A stretch of 64,000 bases of DNA from JBBDYG01 sp040901765 (GTDB lineage Bacteria; Planctomycetota; Planctomycetia; Pirellulales; Lacipirellulaceae): assembly GCA_040901765.1 (NCBI GenBank), contig JBBDYG010000111.1, positions 124,001 to 188,000 of the forward strand, in the 5' to 3' direction. The notes under the pieces are model-generated. The model ran no database searches and had not been told where the DNA came from. It saw only the letters and a program-made list of their open reading frames with translations. Within the stretch, counting starts at the first letter, position 1. Each line of letters starts with the position of its first letter. Of this stretch, positions 30,778 to 38,241 are shown piece by piece. A program made the position numbers and the translations under genes.

Positions 30778-31878
30778 ATGGTCCACCCCACTCGCGGGCA
30801 TCGGTTCGCATCCGGTAAGCACGGCTTTACGCTCGTCGAACTCTTGGTGGTGATCGCCATTATTGGCATTCTCATCGCTTTGTTGTTGCCGGCAGTCCAG
30901 GCGGCCCGCGAAGCAGCGCGGCGAGCGCAGTGTCAAACGAATCTGAAGCAGATTGTCTTGGCCGCTCTTAATCACGAAAGTACCAAGAAGAATTTGCCGC
31001 CCTCGGGACTTATCTCCGTTTCCAAGAAAACCTATGCCGGGGTAGAGTATGATCACGTCGAGCCGACGCTTAATTCGTTAAGCTGGGCGGTCGTGTTGCT
31101 GCCCTATTTGGAGGAGCAACCGACATACGATCAATTCAATCTGAAGCAATCGGCGACCGCTCAGCCGAACAATCCCGGTGCGACGATTCTCGCCTCGTTG
31201 GCGTGCCCCTCGGATTCGGGTGGCAGCCGGATGTACAGCCCGCCGACTCGCCCACCGCAACCGCCGTTGGCCAAGGGCAACTATGCCGCCTACACCAGCC
31301 CCTATCACATCGAGTTTCAGCTCGCGAATCGGGGAGCGATTGTTGCCGGTGGACAGCCGCAGAGCAAAATCACCGACGGGTCGGCCAACACGATTGCGTT
31401 CGCCGAAGTTCGTACCCTTGATCACGATTCAGACGAGCGCGGAGTCTGGTCGGCGGCCTGGAGTGGTGGATCATTGCTCGCTTTTGACTTACACCAAGAT
31501 GAGGCTCGTTTCGGCAAGCCCGGTTACATTCCCCAAGAGAAGTACAGCAACCAAGCTCAGCCACCCAATACGGAGGGAGGAATTGCGATGGATATCCTCA
31601 GGTCGAATTCATGTATCGGCGGACATGCGACGATGGCCCAATTAGAAGGAATGCCGTGTGCGCCTGTGATAACCGGGAATAATCCGTGGTGGTCCGCAGC
31701 GCCGCGTAGCCGGCATCCCGGCGGCGTCCATGTCGCCTATCTCGACGGCCACGTCGGCTTTATCCCCGACGATATCGACGTGGTGCTGATGGCGTATTTG
31801 GTGGCCATTAACGACGGTGAAATCACGTCCGGAGACAAAGGCCGTAAGCCGTGGGAGACGGGCGGCGGTCGGCCATGA
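30778..31878 (+). CDS. DUF1559 protein with prepilin-type N terminus (module copy 2)
   Basis: 366 residues. HGFTLVELLVVIAIIGILIA then AAREAARRAQCQTNLKQIVL. The central part (SWAVVLLPYLEEQPTYDQFN, KGNYAAYTSPYHIEFQLANR, FAEVRTLDHDSDERGVWSAA) aligns along its length with copy 1, so the two are paralogues from a duplication. Ends in AAPRSRHPGGVHVAYLDGHVGFI. The stop overlaps the next gene as ATGA. Confidence 0.93.
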   Translation: MVHPTRGHRFASGKHGFTLVELLVVIAIIGILIALLLPAVQAAREAARRAQCQTNLKQIVLAALNHESTKKNLPPSGLISVSKKTYAGVEYDHVEPTLNSLSWAVVLLPYLEEQPTYDQFNLKQSATAQPNNPGATILASLACPSDSGGSRMYSPPTRPPQPPLAKGNYAAYTSPYHIEFQLANRGAIVAGGQPQSKITDGSANTIAFAEVRTLDHDSDERGVWSAAWSGGSLLAFDLHQDEARFGKPGYIPQEKYSNQAQPPNTEGGIAMDILRSNSCIGGHATMAQLEGMPCAPVITGNNPWWSAAPRSRHPGGVHVAYLDGHVGFIPDDIDVVLMAYLVAINDGEITSGDKGRKPWETGGGRP

Positions 31879-32216
31879 AGGCGCTGTGCTCTGGTCTGGT
31901 CGTCCTTGGCGTCATTCTGATGGCCGCCAGTTTCCTCTGGCCGCAACTCGACGACGGATCCACTACCTGGACCGACGAGAAAGCGGCAGCCTATCAGGAT
32001 ATCTCGCTTCAGTATCACAACCTCTCTTTTCGCGATCTTGACAACGAGGAAAACCGCCGCCAGCGGGACGAGACCCAGGCACAATTTGAGGCCTTGAAGT
32101 CGGAGCTTGACGGTTCGCGCGACCGGGGAAATCGGGTAGCCACGTGGATGTGGTGGACCGGCGTAGTGCTAGCGGTGGTTGGCGCCGTCGGTGCGTTAAC
32201 GACCAGTGAGTCGTGA
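31875..32216 (+). CDS. Small two-TM protein with WTD.K.A.Y motif (module copy 2)
   Basis: 113 residues from ATG at 31875, overlapping the preceding stop by 4 nt; the coupling decides this start. N-terminal helix (LCSGLVVLGVILMAASFLW), loop with TTWTDEKAAAYQDISLQYHN and a coiled-coil-like RRQRDETQAQFEALKSELDG, C-terminal helix (WWTGVVLAVVGAVGAL). Paralogue of the 30159-30572 product, 24 residues shorter through loss of a His-rich loop. Confidence 0.8.
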   Translation: MKALCSGLVVLGVILMAASFLWPQLDDGSTTWTDEKAAAYQDISLQYHNLSFRDLDNEENRRQRDETQAQFEALKSELDGSRDRGNRVATWMWWTGVVLAVVGAVGALTTSES

Positions 32217-32425
32217 TTTGTTGGATTCGACCTTCCCGGTCCGTAGGGGCTTTTCGCGGAATAGACCGCGCAAGCCCGCCTAGACCGCCCGCCGTGCATC
32301 CTTCATCATGCACGTCTGTAGGTCAGCCTTTCTCGGCCGATCTGCGGGTTATCGCCTAATCGGCGCGCCCCACGCCCCATTATCTCTCTGCCGACGGCCG
32401 ATAGCCGAAAGCCGACAGCCCCCAA

Positions 32426-33337
32426 ATGACCTCCTACACCCTCACCCACCTCAAGCAGCTTGAAGCCGAGAGCATCCACATCATCCGCGAAGTGGCCGCG
32501 GAGTTTGAGAATCCGGTGATGCTCTACTCGATCGGCAAGGACTCGTCGGTGATGGTTCGCCTGGCGGAAAAGGCGTTCTCGCCCGGCAAGCCGCCGTTCC
32601 CGCTGATGCACGTCGATACGACGTGGAAATTTCGCGAGATGATCACCTTCCGCGACAACTACGTGAAGAACGAACTGGGCTGGAAGCTGATCGTGCATGT
32701 GAATCAGGAAGGAGTCGAGCAAGGCATCGGCCCGTTCACGCACGGCAGCCAGGTTCACACCGACGTGATGAAGACGCAGGGCCTCAAGCAGGCCCTCAAC
32801 AAATACAAATTCGACGCGGCCTTTGGCGGCGCGCGGCGCGATGAAGAGAAGTCCCGCGCCAAAGAGCGGGTCTACTCGTTCCGCGATGAGCACCACCGCT
32901 GGGATCCAAAGAACCAGCGTCCCGAATTATGGAACCTCTACAACGGCAAAGTTCACAAGGGGGAGAGCATCCGCGTGTTTCCGCTCTCGAACTGGACGGA
33001 GCTTGACGTGTGGCAGTACATCCACCTGGAAAATATCCCGATCGTGCCGCTTTACTTGGCCGCGAAGAGGCCGGTCGTCGAGCGCGACGGCACGCTAATC
33101 ATGGTCGACGACGACCGCATGCCGCTGAAGTCCGGTGAGAAACCTCAGATGCGCACGGTGCGCTTTCGCACCTTGGGCTGTTATCCGCTGACAGGGGCCG
33201 TCGAATCGGAAGCGACGACGCTGCCGGAGATTATTCAAGAAATGCTGCTGACGAAGACCTCAGAGCGACAAGGGCGGGTGATTGACCACGACCAGGCGGG
33301 GTCGATGGAAGAGAAGAAGAAGGAAGGGTATTTCTGA
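32426..33337 (+). CDS. cysD: Sulfate adenylyltransferase small subunit
   Basis: 303 residues, full length. PP-loop YSIGKDSSVMVRLA near residue 33, FPLMHVDTTWKFREMI, and the FGGARRDEEKSRAKERVYSF catalytic segment. With CysN it makes adenosine phosphosulfate from ATP and sulfate. The upstream 209 nt contain palindromic words (GGCCGATAGCCGAAAGCC) but no clear CysB-type site. Normally it abuts cysN; here 433 nt holding another gene separate them. Confidence 0.98.
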   Translation: MTSYTLTHLKQLEAESIHIIREVAAEFENPVMLYSIGKDSSVMVRLAEKAFSPGKPPFPLMHVDTTWKFREMITFRDNYVKNELGWKLIVHVNQEGVEQGIGPFTHGSQVHTDVMKTQGLKQALNKYKFDAAFGGARRDEEKSRAKERVYSFRDEHHRWDPKNQRPELWNLYNGKVHKGESIRVFPLSNWTELDVWQYIHLENIPIVPLYLAAKRPVVERDGTLIMVDDDRMPLKSGEKPQMRTVRFRTLGCYPLTGAVESEATTLPEIIQEMLLTKTSERQGRVIDHDQAGSMEEKKKEGYF

Positions 33338-33342
33338 TTGAT

Positions 33343-33766
33343 GATTTATGATTGCTGATTGAGGACAGGCACATGAACAGCGATGAACTGAAAGCACGGA
33401 CCAAACGATTCGCTCTGCGAATAGTGAAAATGACAGCCGCTCTTCCGCGGAGTCGCGAGAGCGACGTAATTGCTCGCCAAGTGCTTCGGTCGGGCACGTC
33501 GGTGGGCGCCAATTACCGAGAAGCGGTCCGCGCGTCCTCGAAGCGGCAATTCATCTCAACGCTCGAAATCTGCCTTCGTGAGGCCGATGAAACGATTTAC
33601 TGGCTCGAATTGCTCGGCGAATCAGGAATTGTTAGCCCCGCTCGTCTGACCGACCTGCTCGATGAGTGCAATCAAATAGGAGCGATACTCACTGCAACTG
33701 TACGAACCGCAAAAGCAACTCTCTCGCGTCCGTCAATCAGCAATCATAAATCAGCAATCATAAATC
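33343..33766. mobile_element. IVS-like element: terminal inverted repeats enclosing a four-helix-bundle gene
   Basis: GATTTATGATTGCTGATTGA at 33343-33362 is the exact reverse complement of 33733-33752; a further 14-nt unit (TCAGCAATCATAAA) is tandemly repeated at 33737-33750 and 33751-33764. The element fills the gap between the cysD stop and the cysNC start. Four-helix-bundle genes were first known from intervening sequences of 23S rRNA, which likewise close in a terminal stem; by analogy the RNA of this element could fold as one long stem. Mobility is inferred, not shown. Confidence 0.65.
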
Positions 33767-33774
33767 CCAAATGA
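33373..33774 (+). CDS. Four-helix-bundle protein (23S rRNA IVS-protein/S23-like family)
   Basis: 133 residues from ATG at 33373 (a TTG at 33352 lies in the inverted repeat). The family pattern is clear: LRIVKMTAALPRSRESDVIA, RQVLRSGTSVGANYREAVRA, FISTLEICLREADETIYWLE and LLDECNQIGAILTATVRT. Family members are small pentameric helical bundles with a basic surface; function in cells is unknown. The C-terminal residues SISNHKSAIINPK are encoded by the right inverted repeat. The TGA overlaps the cysNC ATG, so translation of cysNC may be coupled to it. Confidence 0.9.
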   Translation: MNSDELKARTKRFALRIVKMTAALPRSRESDVIARQVLRSGTSVGANYREAVRASSKRQFISTLEICLREADETIYWLELLGESGIVSPARLTDLLDECNQIGAILTATVRTAKATLSRPSISNHKSAIINPK

Positions 33775-35705
33775 GCCACCAGTCTGAACTCATCGCCACC
33801 GACATCGACGCCTATCTCAAGCAGCACGAGCACAAGGAGTTGTTGCGGCTGCTTACGTGCGGGAGCGTCGATGACGGCAAGAGCACGCTCATTGGGCGGC
33901 TGTTGTACGATTCGAAGATGGTCTACGAAGACCAGCTCGCGGCGCTCGAAGTCGATTCCAAGCGGTTCGGCACCACCGGCGGGGGGTTTGATCCGGCGCT
34001 GTTGACCGACGGCCTCAAGGCTGAGCGCGAGCAAGGGATTACGATCGACGTGGCCTACCGCTATTTCTCGACGGCCAAGCGGAAATTCATCATCGCGGAT
34101 TGCCCGGGTCACGAGCAGTATACGCGCAACATGGCCACCGGCGCGAGCACGTGCGACCTGGCCGTGATATTGATCGACGCCCGCTACGGAGTTCTCACGC
34201 AGACCAAGCGCCACAGCTTCATCGTGTCGCTGCTCGGGATCAAGCACGTGGTTGTCACCGTCAACAAAATGGACCTCGTCGACTACAGCGAGGAGGTGTT
34301 CGACAGGATTCGCGCCGACTATGTCGATTTCGCCACGCGGCTCGACATGAAGGACTTGCATTTTATTCCCATCGCGGCACTTCACGGCGACAACCTCGTC
34401 GACAAGAGCCAGAACATGCCGTGGTACGATGGCTCGACGTTGATGCACTTTCTGGAGAACGTCCATATCGCGTCGGATCGCAACCTGATCGACTTCCGCT
34501 ACCCGGTGCAGTTCGTGAACCGGCCGAACCTCAATTTCCGCGGCTTCTGCGGCACGATTGCTTCGGGCCGCGTGCGTAAGGGCGATGAGGTGATGGCCCT
34601 GCCGTCGCGGAAGACCAGTCGCGTGAAGTCGATTGTCACCTACGATGGTGAGCTTGACGAAGCCTATGCGCCGCTGGCGGTGACGCTGACGCTGGAAGAC
34701 GAGATCGATGTCAGCCGGGGCGACATGCTTGTGCGGCCCGATAATGTGCCGACGGTCGGCCAGACGTTCGACGCGATGATCGTCTGGATGGCCGACGACC
34801 CGCTACTGCCCGGCAAGCAGTTCTGGATCAAGCAAACCAGCAAGCTCGCGGCGGGAGCGGTCAGCACGTTGCGGTACCGCGTCGACGTGAACACGCTCCA
34901 TCGCCAGGATGCGCCGGCGCTGAAGCTCAACGAAATTGGCCGCTGCCAGATTCGCCTCAACCAACCAATCGCGTTTGATGGCTATCGGCGCAACAAGGTG
35001 ACCGGTGCGTTTATTCTCGTCGACCGGCTCACGAACGTGACGGTCGGCGCGGGTATGATCCTCGACCGCACGGCGAGCGACCGCACCGACCACTGGGAAG
35101 AGCCGGCCGACGAGCGGCTGCAAGAACAAAAGAGCGCCGTAACGATGGACGAGCGAACCGCGCGGTTCGGCCAGCAGCCAGCGACCATTTTGCTCACGGG
35201 CTTGGCCGGCGCGGGCAAATCGACGCTGGCCTACGCACTGGAGCGCCGGTTGTTTGACATGGGTCGCGCGATCTGCGTGCTCGACGGCCAGAACATGCGT
35301 CGCGGAATCAGTCGCGATTTGGGCTTCACAATTGAGGAACGTTCGGAAAATTTACGGCGTAGCGCCGAAGTAGCGAAGTTGTTCAACGAAGCGGGTTTGA
35401 TCTGCGTGGCGGCGTTTCTCGCACCGGAGGAGCAAGTCCGCCAGAAAGTGGCCGATACGATCGGCCGCGACCGGTTCCTAGTGATCCACCTTTCCGCGCC
35501 GGTGGAAGTCTGCCGCGAGCGCGATCAAGAAGGCCTCTACGAAGCCGCCGACCGCGGCGAAATCGCCAACTTCCCCGGCGTCAGCGCGCCATACGAGACG
35601 CCCGAATCCCCCGACCTAGTGCTGCCGACGCACGAACTGAAGGTCAACCAGTGCATTGAGCGAATCGTAAAGCTGCTGGAAGAGCGCGGCTTGCTGGCGG
35701 AGTAA
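33771..35705 (+). CDS. cysNC: Bifunctional sulfate adenylyltransferase large subunit / APS kinase
   Basis: 644 residues. CysN GTPase part: G1 GSVDDGKS at 31-38, DCPGH at 110-114, NKMD at 165-168, then two beta-barrel domains. CysC kinase part from about 465: GLAGAGKSTLAYALE (477-491), DGQNMRRGISRDLGF and FLAPEEQVRQKV. Makes APS with CysD and phosphorylates it to PAPS. Start ATG at 33771 overlaps the stop of the inserted four-helix-bundle gene. A 30-nt-arm palindrome follows. Confidence 0.97.
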   Translation: MSHQSELIATDIDAYLKQHEHKELLRLLTCGSVDDGKSTLIGRLLYDSKMVYEDQLAALEVDSKRFGTTGGGFDPALLTDGLKAEREQGITIDVAYRYFSTAKRKFIIADCPGHEQYTRNMATGASTCDLAVILIDARYGVLTQTKRHSFIVSLLGIKHVVVTVNKMDLVDYSEEVFDRIRADYVDFATRLDMKDLHFIPIAALHGDNLVDKSQNMPWYDGSTLMHFLENVHIASDRNLIDFRYPVQFVNRPNLNFRGFCGTIASGRVRKGDEVMALPSRKTSRVKSIVTYDGELDEAYAPLAVTLTLEDEIDVSRGDMLVRPDNVPTVGQTFDAMIVWMADDPLLPGKQFWIKQTSKLAAGAVSTLRYRVDVNTLHRQDAPALKLNEIGRCQIRLNQPIAFDGYRRNKVTGAFILVDRLTNVTVGAGMILDRTASDRTDHWEEPADERLQEQKSAVTMDERTARFGQQPATILLTGLAGAGKSTLAYALERRLFDMGRAICVLDGQNMRRGISRDLGFTIEERSENLRRSAEVAKLFNEAGLICVAAFLAPEEQVRQKVADTIGRDRFLVIHLSAPVEVCRERDQEGLYEAADRGEIANFPGVSAPYETPESPDLVLPTHELKVNQCIERIVKLLEERGLLAE

Positions 35706-35709
35706 CTTA

Positions 35710-35799
35710 AACCGCTAATGGACGCTAATTGACGCTAATGAGAAACCGGTTCTAATTCGTACTTCATCTATTAGCGTTTATTAGCGTCCATTAGCGGTT
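35710..35799. repeat. Inverted repeat between cysNC and asparaginase-type genes
   Basis: Arms 35710-35739 and 35770-35799 are 30 nt with two mismatches, each composed of three GACGCTAAT/GCTAATG-type units. It lies between convergent genes, 5 nt past the cysNC stop. Confidence 0.85.
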
Positions 35800-35835
35800 G
35801 AAACTCTTCTTCCGTGTTTTCAGCGTCTCCGCGGT

Positions 35836-36912
35836 TTACTGCTCGTCGTACAGCATCACCTTTACCTGGCCGTCGCGGGCGATATAGCCGTGGTGCAGGC
35901 CGGGGGTGTTGTAGGGGGCGGTGAAGTTGCCCTTGGCGTCGAGCGCGATCACGGCACCAGGACCGCCGGCCTCGGTGATTTGCCCGACCGCCTCTTTCGC
36001 GGCGGCATCGACTGAGAGGCCCTTATACTTCATGAGCGCGGCGATCTCGTGCCCGATCGCCAACCGAATGAAATACTCGCCCTGCCCCGTGCCCGATACG
36101 GCACACGCCTCGTTGTCGGCATAGGTGCCCGCGCCGAGGATCGGTGAATCTCCAATGCGGCCATACATCTTGCCATTGAGGCCGCCAGTCGATGTCGCCG
36201 CCGCGAGATCCTTCTCGCTGTCGAGCGCCACCGCACCCACAGTGCCCCACTCGTAATCTTGGGTGGCACGCCCTGAGTCCACGAAGGGCGTGGAAGGGAT
36301 CGTGCCAGCTTCACGCCCATCGAAGACTCTGGGCGTGCCACCCGCTTTCTTCGCGTCGCTCTCCTTCTTCCAATACTCTTCGATCTGCTTCCATTTACGC
36401 TCCGTCCAGAAATAGCTGGGATCGACGATCTCAAGTCCTTGCTGCGATGCAAAAACTTCCGCACCTCGCCCGCCGAGTAGCACGTGGGGCGTATGTTCCA
36501 TCACGGCCCGCGCGGCCGAGATCGGGTTTTTGATCACTTTCACGCTCGCCACTGCGCCGCCCTTCTTCGTGCGGCCCTCCATGATCGAAGCATCCAGCTC
36601 GTTCTGTCCTTCGCGCGTGAACACCGCCCCCTTGCCCGCGTTGAAGTGAGGCGAATCCTCCAGTACGCGCACCGCCGCCTCAACGCCATCGAGACTCGTC
36701 CCACCCGCTTTGTGCATTGCCGCGTGGCCAGCCTTGAGAGCCTTCTCCATATCCTGCCGCATCTGCTGCGCGAACGGCCGATCGGCTTCATCGACCTGCG
36801 TCGCCGTGCCGCCGTGAATGGCGAGGACGACGTCGGGAATTGCATCGGCGGCGTAGGTCATGTTGGGGAGAAAGGTGAGGAGCAAGGCGAGGGGCAGGGT
36901 GTGGTTTGTCAT
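35836..36912 (-). CDS. Exported isoaspartyl peptidase/L-asparaginase, Ntn hydrolase
   Basis: 358 residues from ATG at 36912. Signal peptide MTNHTLPLALLLTFLPNMTYAAD. Family markers VVLAIHGGTA, FNAGKGAVFTREGQNELDAS, SAARAVMEHTPHVLLGGRGAE and the autoprocessing Thr in EWGTVGAVALDSEKDLAAAT, followed by STGGLNGKMYGRIGDSPILG. Cleaves isoaspartyl dipeptides or asparagine after self-cleavage before that Thr. Oddity: the linker before the Thr (GGTPRVFDGREAGTIPST and onward, 27 residues) is encoded by a palindromic element at 36261-36343. Inserts in this linker are tolerated because it is the variable end of the alpha subunit. Confidence 0.93.
   Translation of the reverse strand: MTNHTLPLALLLTFLPNMTYAADAIPDVVLAIHGGTATQVDEADRPFAQQMRQDMEKALKAGHAAMHKAGGTSLDGVEAAVRVLEDSPHFNAGKGAVFTREGQNELDASIMEGRTKKGGAVASVKVIKNPISAARAVMEHTPHVLLGGRGAEVFASQQGLEIVDPSYFWTERKWKQIEEYWKKESDAKKAGGTPRVFDGREAGTIPSTPFVDSGRATQDYEWGTVGAVALDSEKDLAAATSTGGLNGKMYGRIGDSPILGAGTYADNEACAVSGTGQGEYFIRLAIGHEIAALMKYKGLSVDAAAKEAVGQITEAGGPGAVIALDAKGNFTAPYNTPGLHHGYIARDGQVKVMLYDEQ
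36261..36343. repeat. GGGTGGCACGCCC palindromic element, in-frame copy inside a gene
   Basis: Outer arms 36261-36279 and 36325-36343 (19 nt, one mismatch) and inner arms around CGAAGGGCGTGG / CACGCCCATCG. The reverse complement aligns with 26022-26108 over its whole length. It contains no stop in the used frame and adds about 27 codons. Confidence 0.9.
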
Positions 36913-37000
36913 GGTAGTTGTTGATGAAGGAGTGGCAGATGGAATTATGCAGTGAATATACAATCCGATCGGCGTCAGATGTCTGCGTTTGACGCTCCAA

Positions 37001-37798
37001 TCAATAGCTCGCCAACTCGTCTGGACTGACCTTCAACCGCTTTGCAATCGCGGCTTTGGTCGAGTCGTGAATTGCCGCGACCTTGCCTTGCTCGATCCGC
37101 GCAATGGTTTTTGGGGCGAGTGGAGCGAAGTCTTCGCGTCGCAGCCCGCGCTGTTTCCGTAGGCGTCGAATGGAGGCGCCCAGGCTTTGCTCTGACGCCC
37201 GACGCTGTTTCGCTTTGCGTCGCCGATACTCTGGATCGAACTCGTAAAGAATGGCGTCCGTCGCTGCCTCATACTTACCCAATTGAACGGTCTGTCCGTA
37301 GTCGGCCACGGCGAAGTCATCGAAGTTCGGAGCCGTGCCGTCACCTGACGGCGGAAAAGCGGTGAACGGCACGACGAGCGAATCGAGATTCCCACGCCAT
37401 AAGGTCATCATATTGCATTGGTGATCCACCGCGCCACCGATAAATAATTCGCTACGATTCTCAGCGGTCAACGCCTCTGCGAGTTCCTCGCCCGGCAGAA
37501 AGCCACCCGGGGCGCCGAAGGCAATTCGATCGAAGCATTTTCGCAACGCCGTCAGGGCTTCAAGAGCCGGATTGAACAAGAGAATAGCATCTCCCAGTCG
37601 CCGTGTCGGCCATTTCACCGATTTCAACAGTTCCGCAATCTGGCCCGGGTCGTCGCTGATCCAGAGCGTGTCTTTACCGGCCTTGGGAAGGGACGCGCGA
37701 AGCCCGGCCTTCGACGTCACCGATCGGGGGCGGAGTCTGGCGAATCGTTTCGCCGGACCCTTACGTGGCATCAGCAGAATCGTGTTTTGCGCTACCAT
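37001..37798 (-). CDS. XRE-type HTH protein with DUF2442-like region
   Basis: 265 residues from ATG at 37798, one nucleotide from the upstream stop. Residues about 140-200 (LWRGNLDSLVVPFTAFPPSG, FAVADYGQTVQLGKYEAATD) resemble DUF2442. Residues 205-262 form a Cro/XRE helix-turn-helix (GASIRRLRKQRGLRREDFAP, ARIEQGKVAAIHDSTKAAIA). The first 130 residues have no recognised motif. Together with the small upstream gene this looks like a toxin-antitoxin-like pair with the HTH protein as DNA-binding partner; that is inference. Confidence 0.75.
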   Translation of the reverse strand: MVAQNTILLMPRKGPAKRFARLRPRSVTSKAGLRASLPKAGKDTLWISDDPGQIAELLKSVKWPTRRLGDAILLFNPALEALTALRKCFDRIAFGAPGGFLPGEELAEALTAENRSELFIGGAVDHQCNMMTLWRGNLDSLVVPFTAFPPSGDGTAPNFDDFAVADYGQTVQLGKYEAATDAILYEFDPEYRRRKAKQRRASEQSLGASIRRLRKQRGLRREDFAPLAPKTIARIEQGKVAAIHDSTKAAIAKRLKVSPDELASY

Positions 37799-37799
37799 C

Positions 37800-38084
37800 T
37801 TAATCCTCATTTCCCGCGACGGGGTTGCCGGGATACTTGCGGTCCCACTGCTCGCAAAGCCATCGCCAGGTTTCCGAATTGCGAATGAGCGCGAGCAGTT
37901 CATCCGGCACTTCGGACGGTTTCGGCGCCTTATCCAAAAACTCACCGGTGCGCAGATTGATTCGCCATTTCTTCGTCTTGCGAAGGATTGAGACGTGGGG
38001 CGGTTCTCGCGTTTCCTTCTCTTGAATCTTGACTTTCCATCGGTTTCGCTTCAGCCGCTTCGGAAGTTCTAGTTCGATCGGCAT
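37800..38084 (-). CDS. Small DUF4160-like protein, partner of the HTH protein
   Basis: 94 residues from ATG at 38084; longer frames upstream run antisense into mfd. The core PPHVSILRKTKKWRINLRTG echoes the DUF4160 signature (PPHVHV ... K), and DUF4160 genes are commonly paired with DUF2442 genes. Ends one nucleotide before the start of the HTH gene, so the pair is one operon. Role as toxin is unproven. Confidence 0.7.
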   Translation of the reverse strand: MPIELELPKRLKRNRWKVKIQEKETREPPHVSILRKTKKWRINLRTGEFLDKAPKPSEVPDELLALIRNSETWRWLCEQWDRKYPGNPVAGNED

Positions 38085-38241
38085 GACTGGCTCCAGTCGA
38101 TCCAGCCCGAGTGGATGAGTTGGCTCCTGTTCAAGGGTATGTCCATTTGTCGCATTTGTCAATAAAGGACATTTATCGCCAAGAGGCATGTTTCCGCGCT
38201 GCACTACACCGCCACCCGCCCCGCGTCTACAATCACCAACG

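Noticed and set aside
33352..33372. TTG start for the four-helix-bundle protein
   Set aside because: It lies in the inverted repeat and adds residues outside the family; ATG at 33373 is better.
37799..37945. Longer N terminus for the HTH protein
   Set aside because: It would overlap the DUF4160-like gene in another frame; ATG at 37798 gives one-nucleotide spacing typical of a coupled pair.
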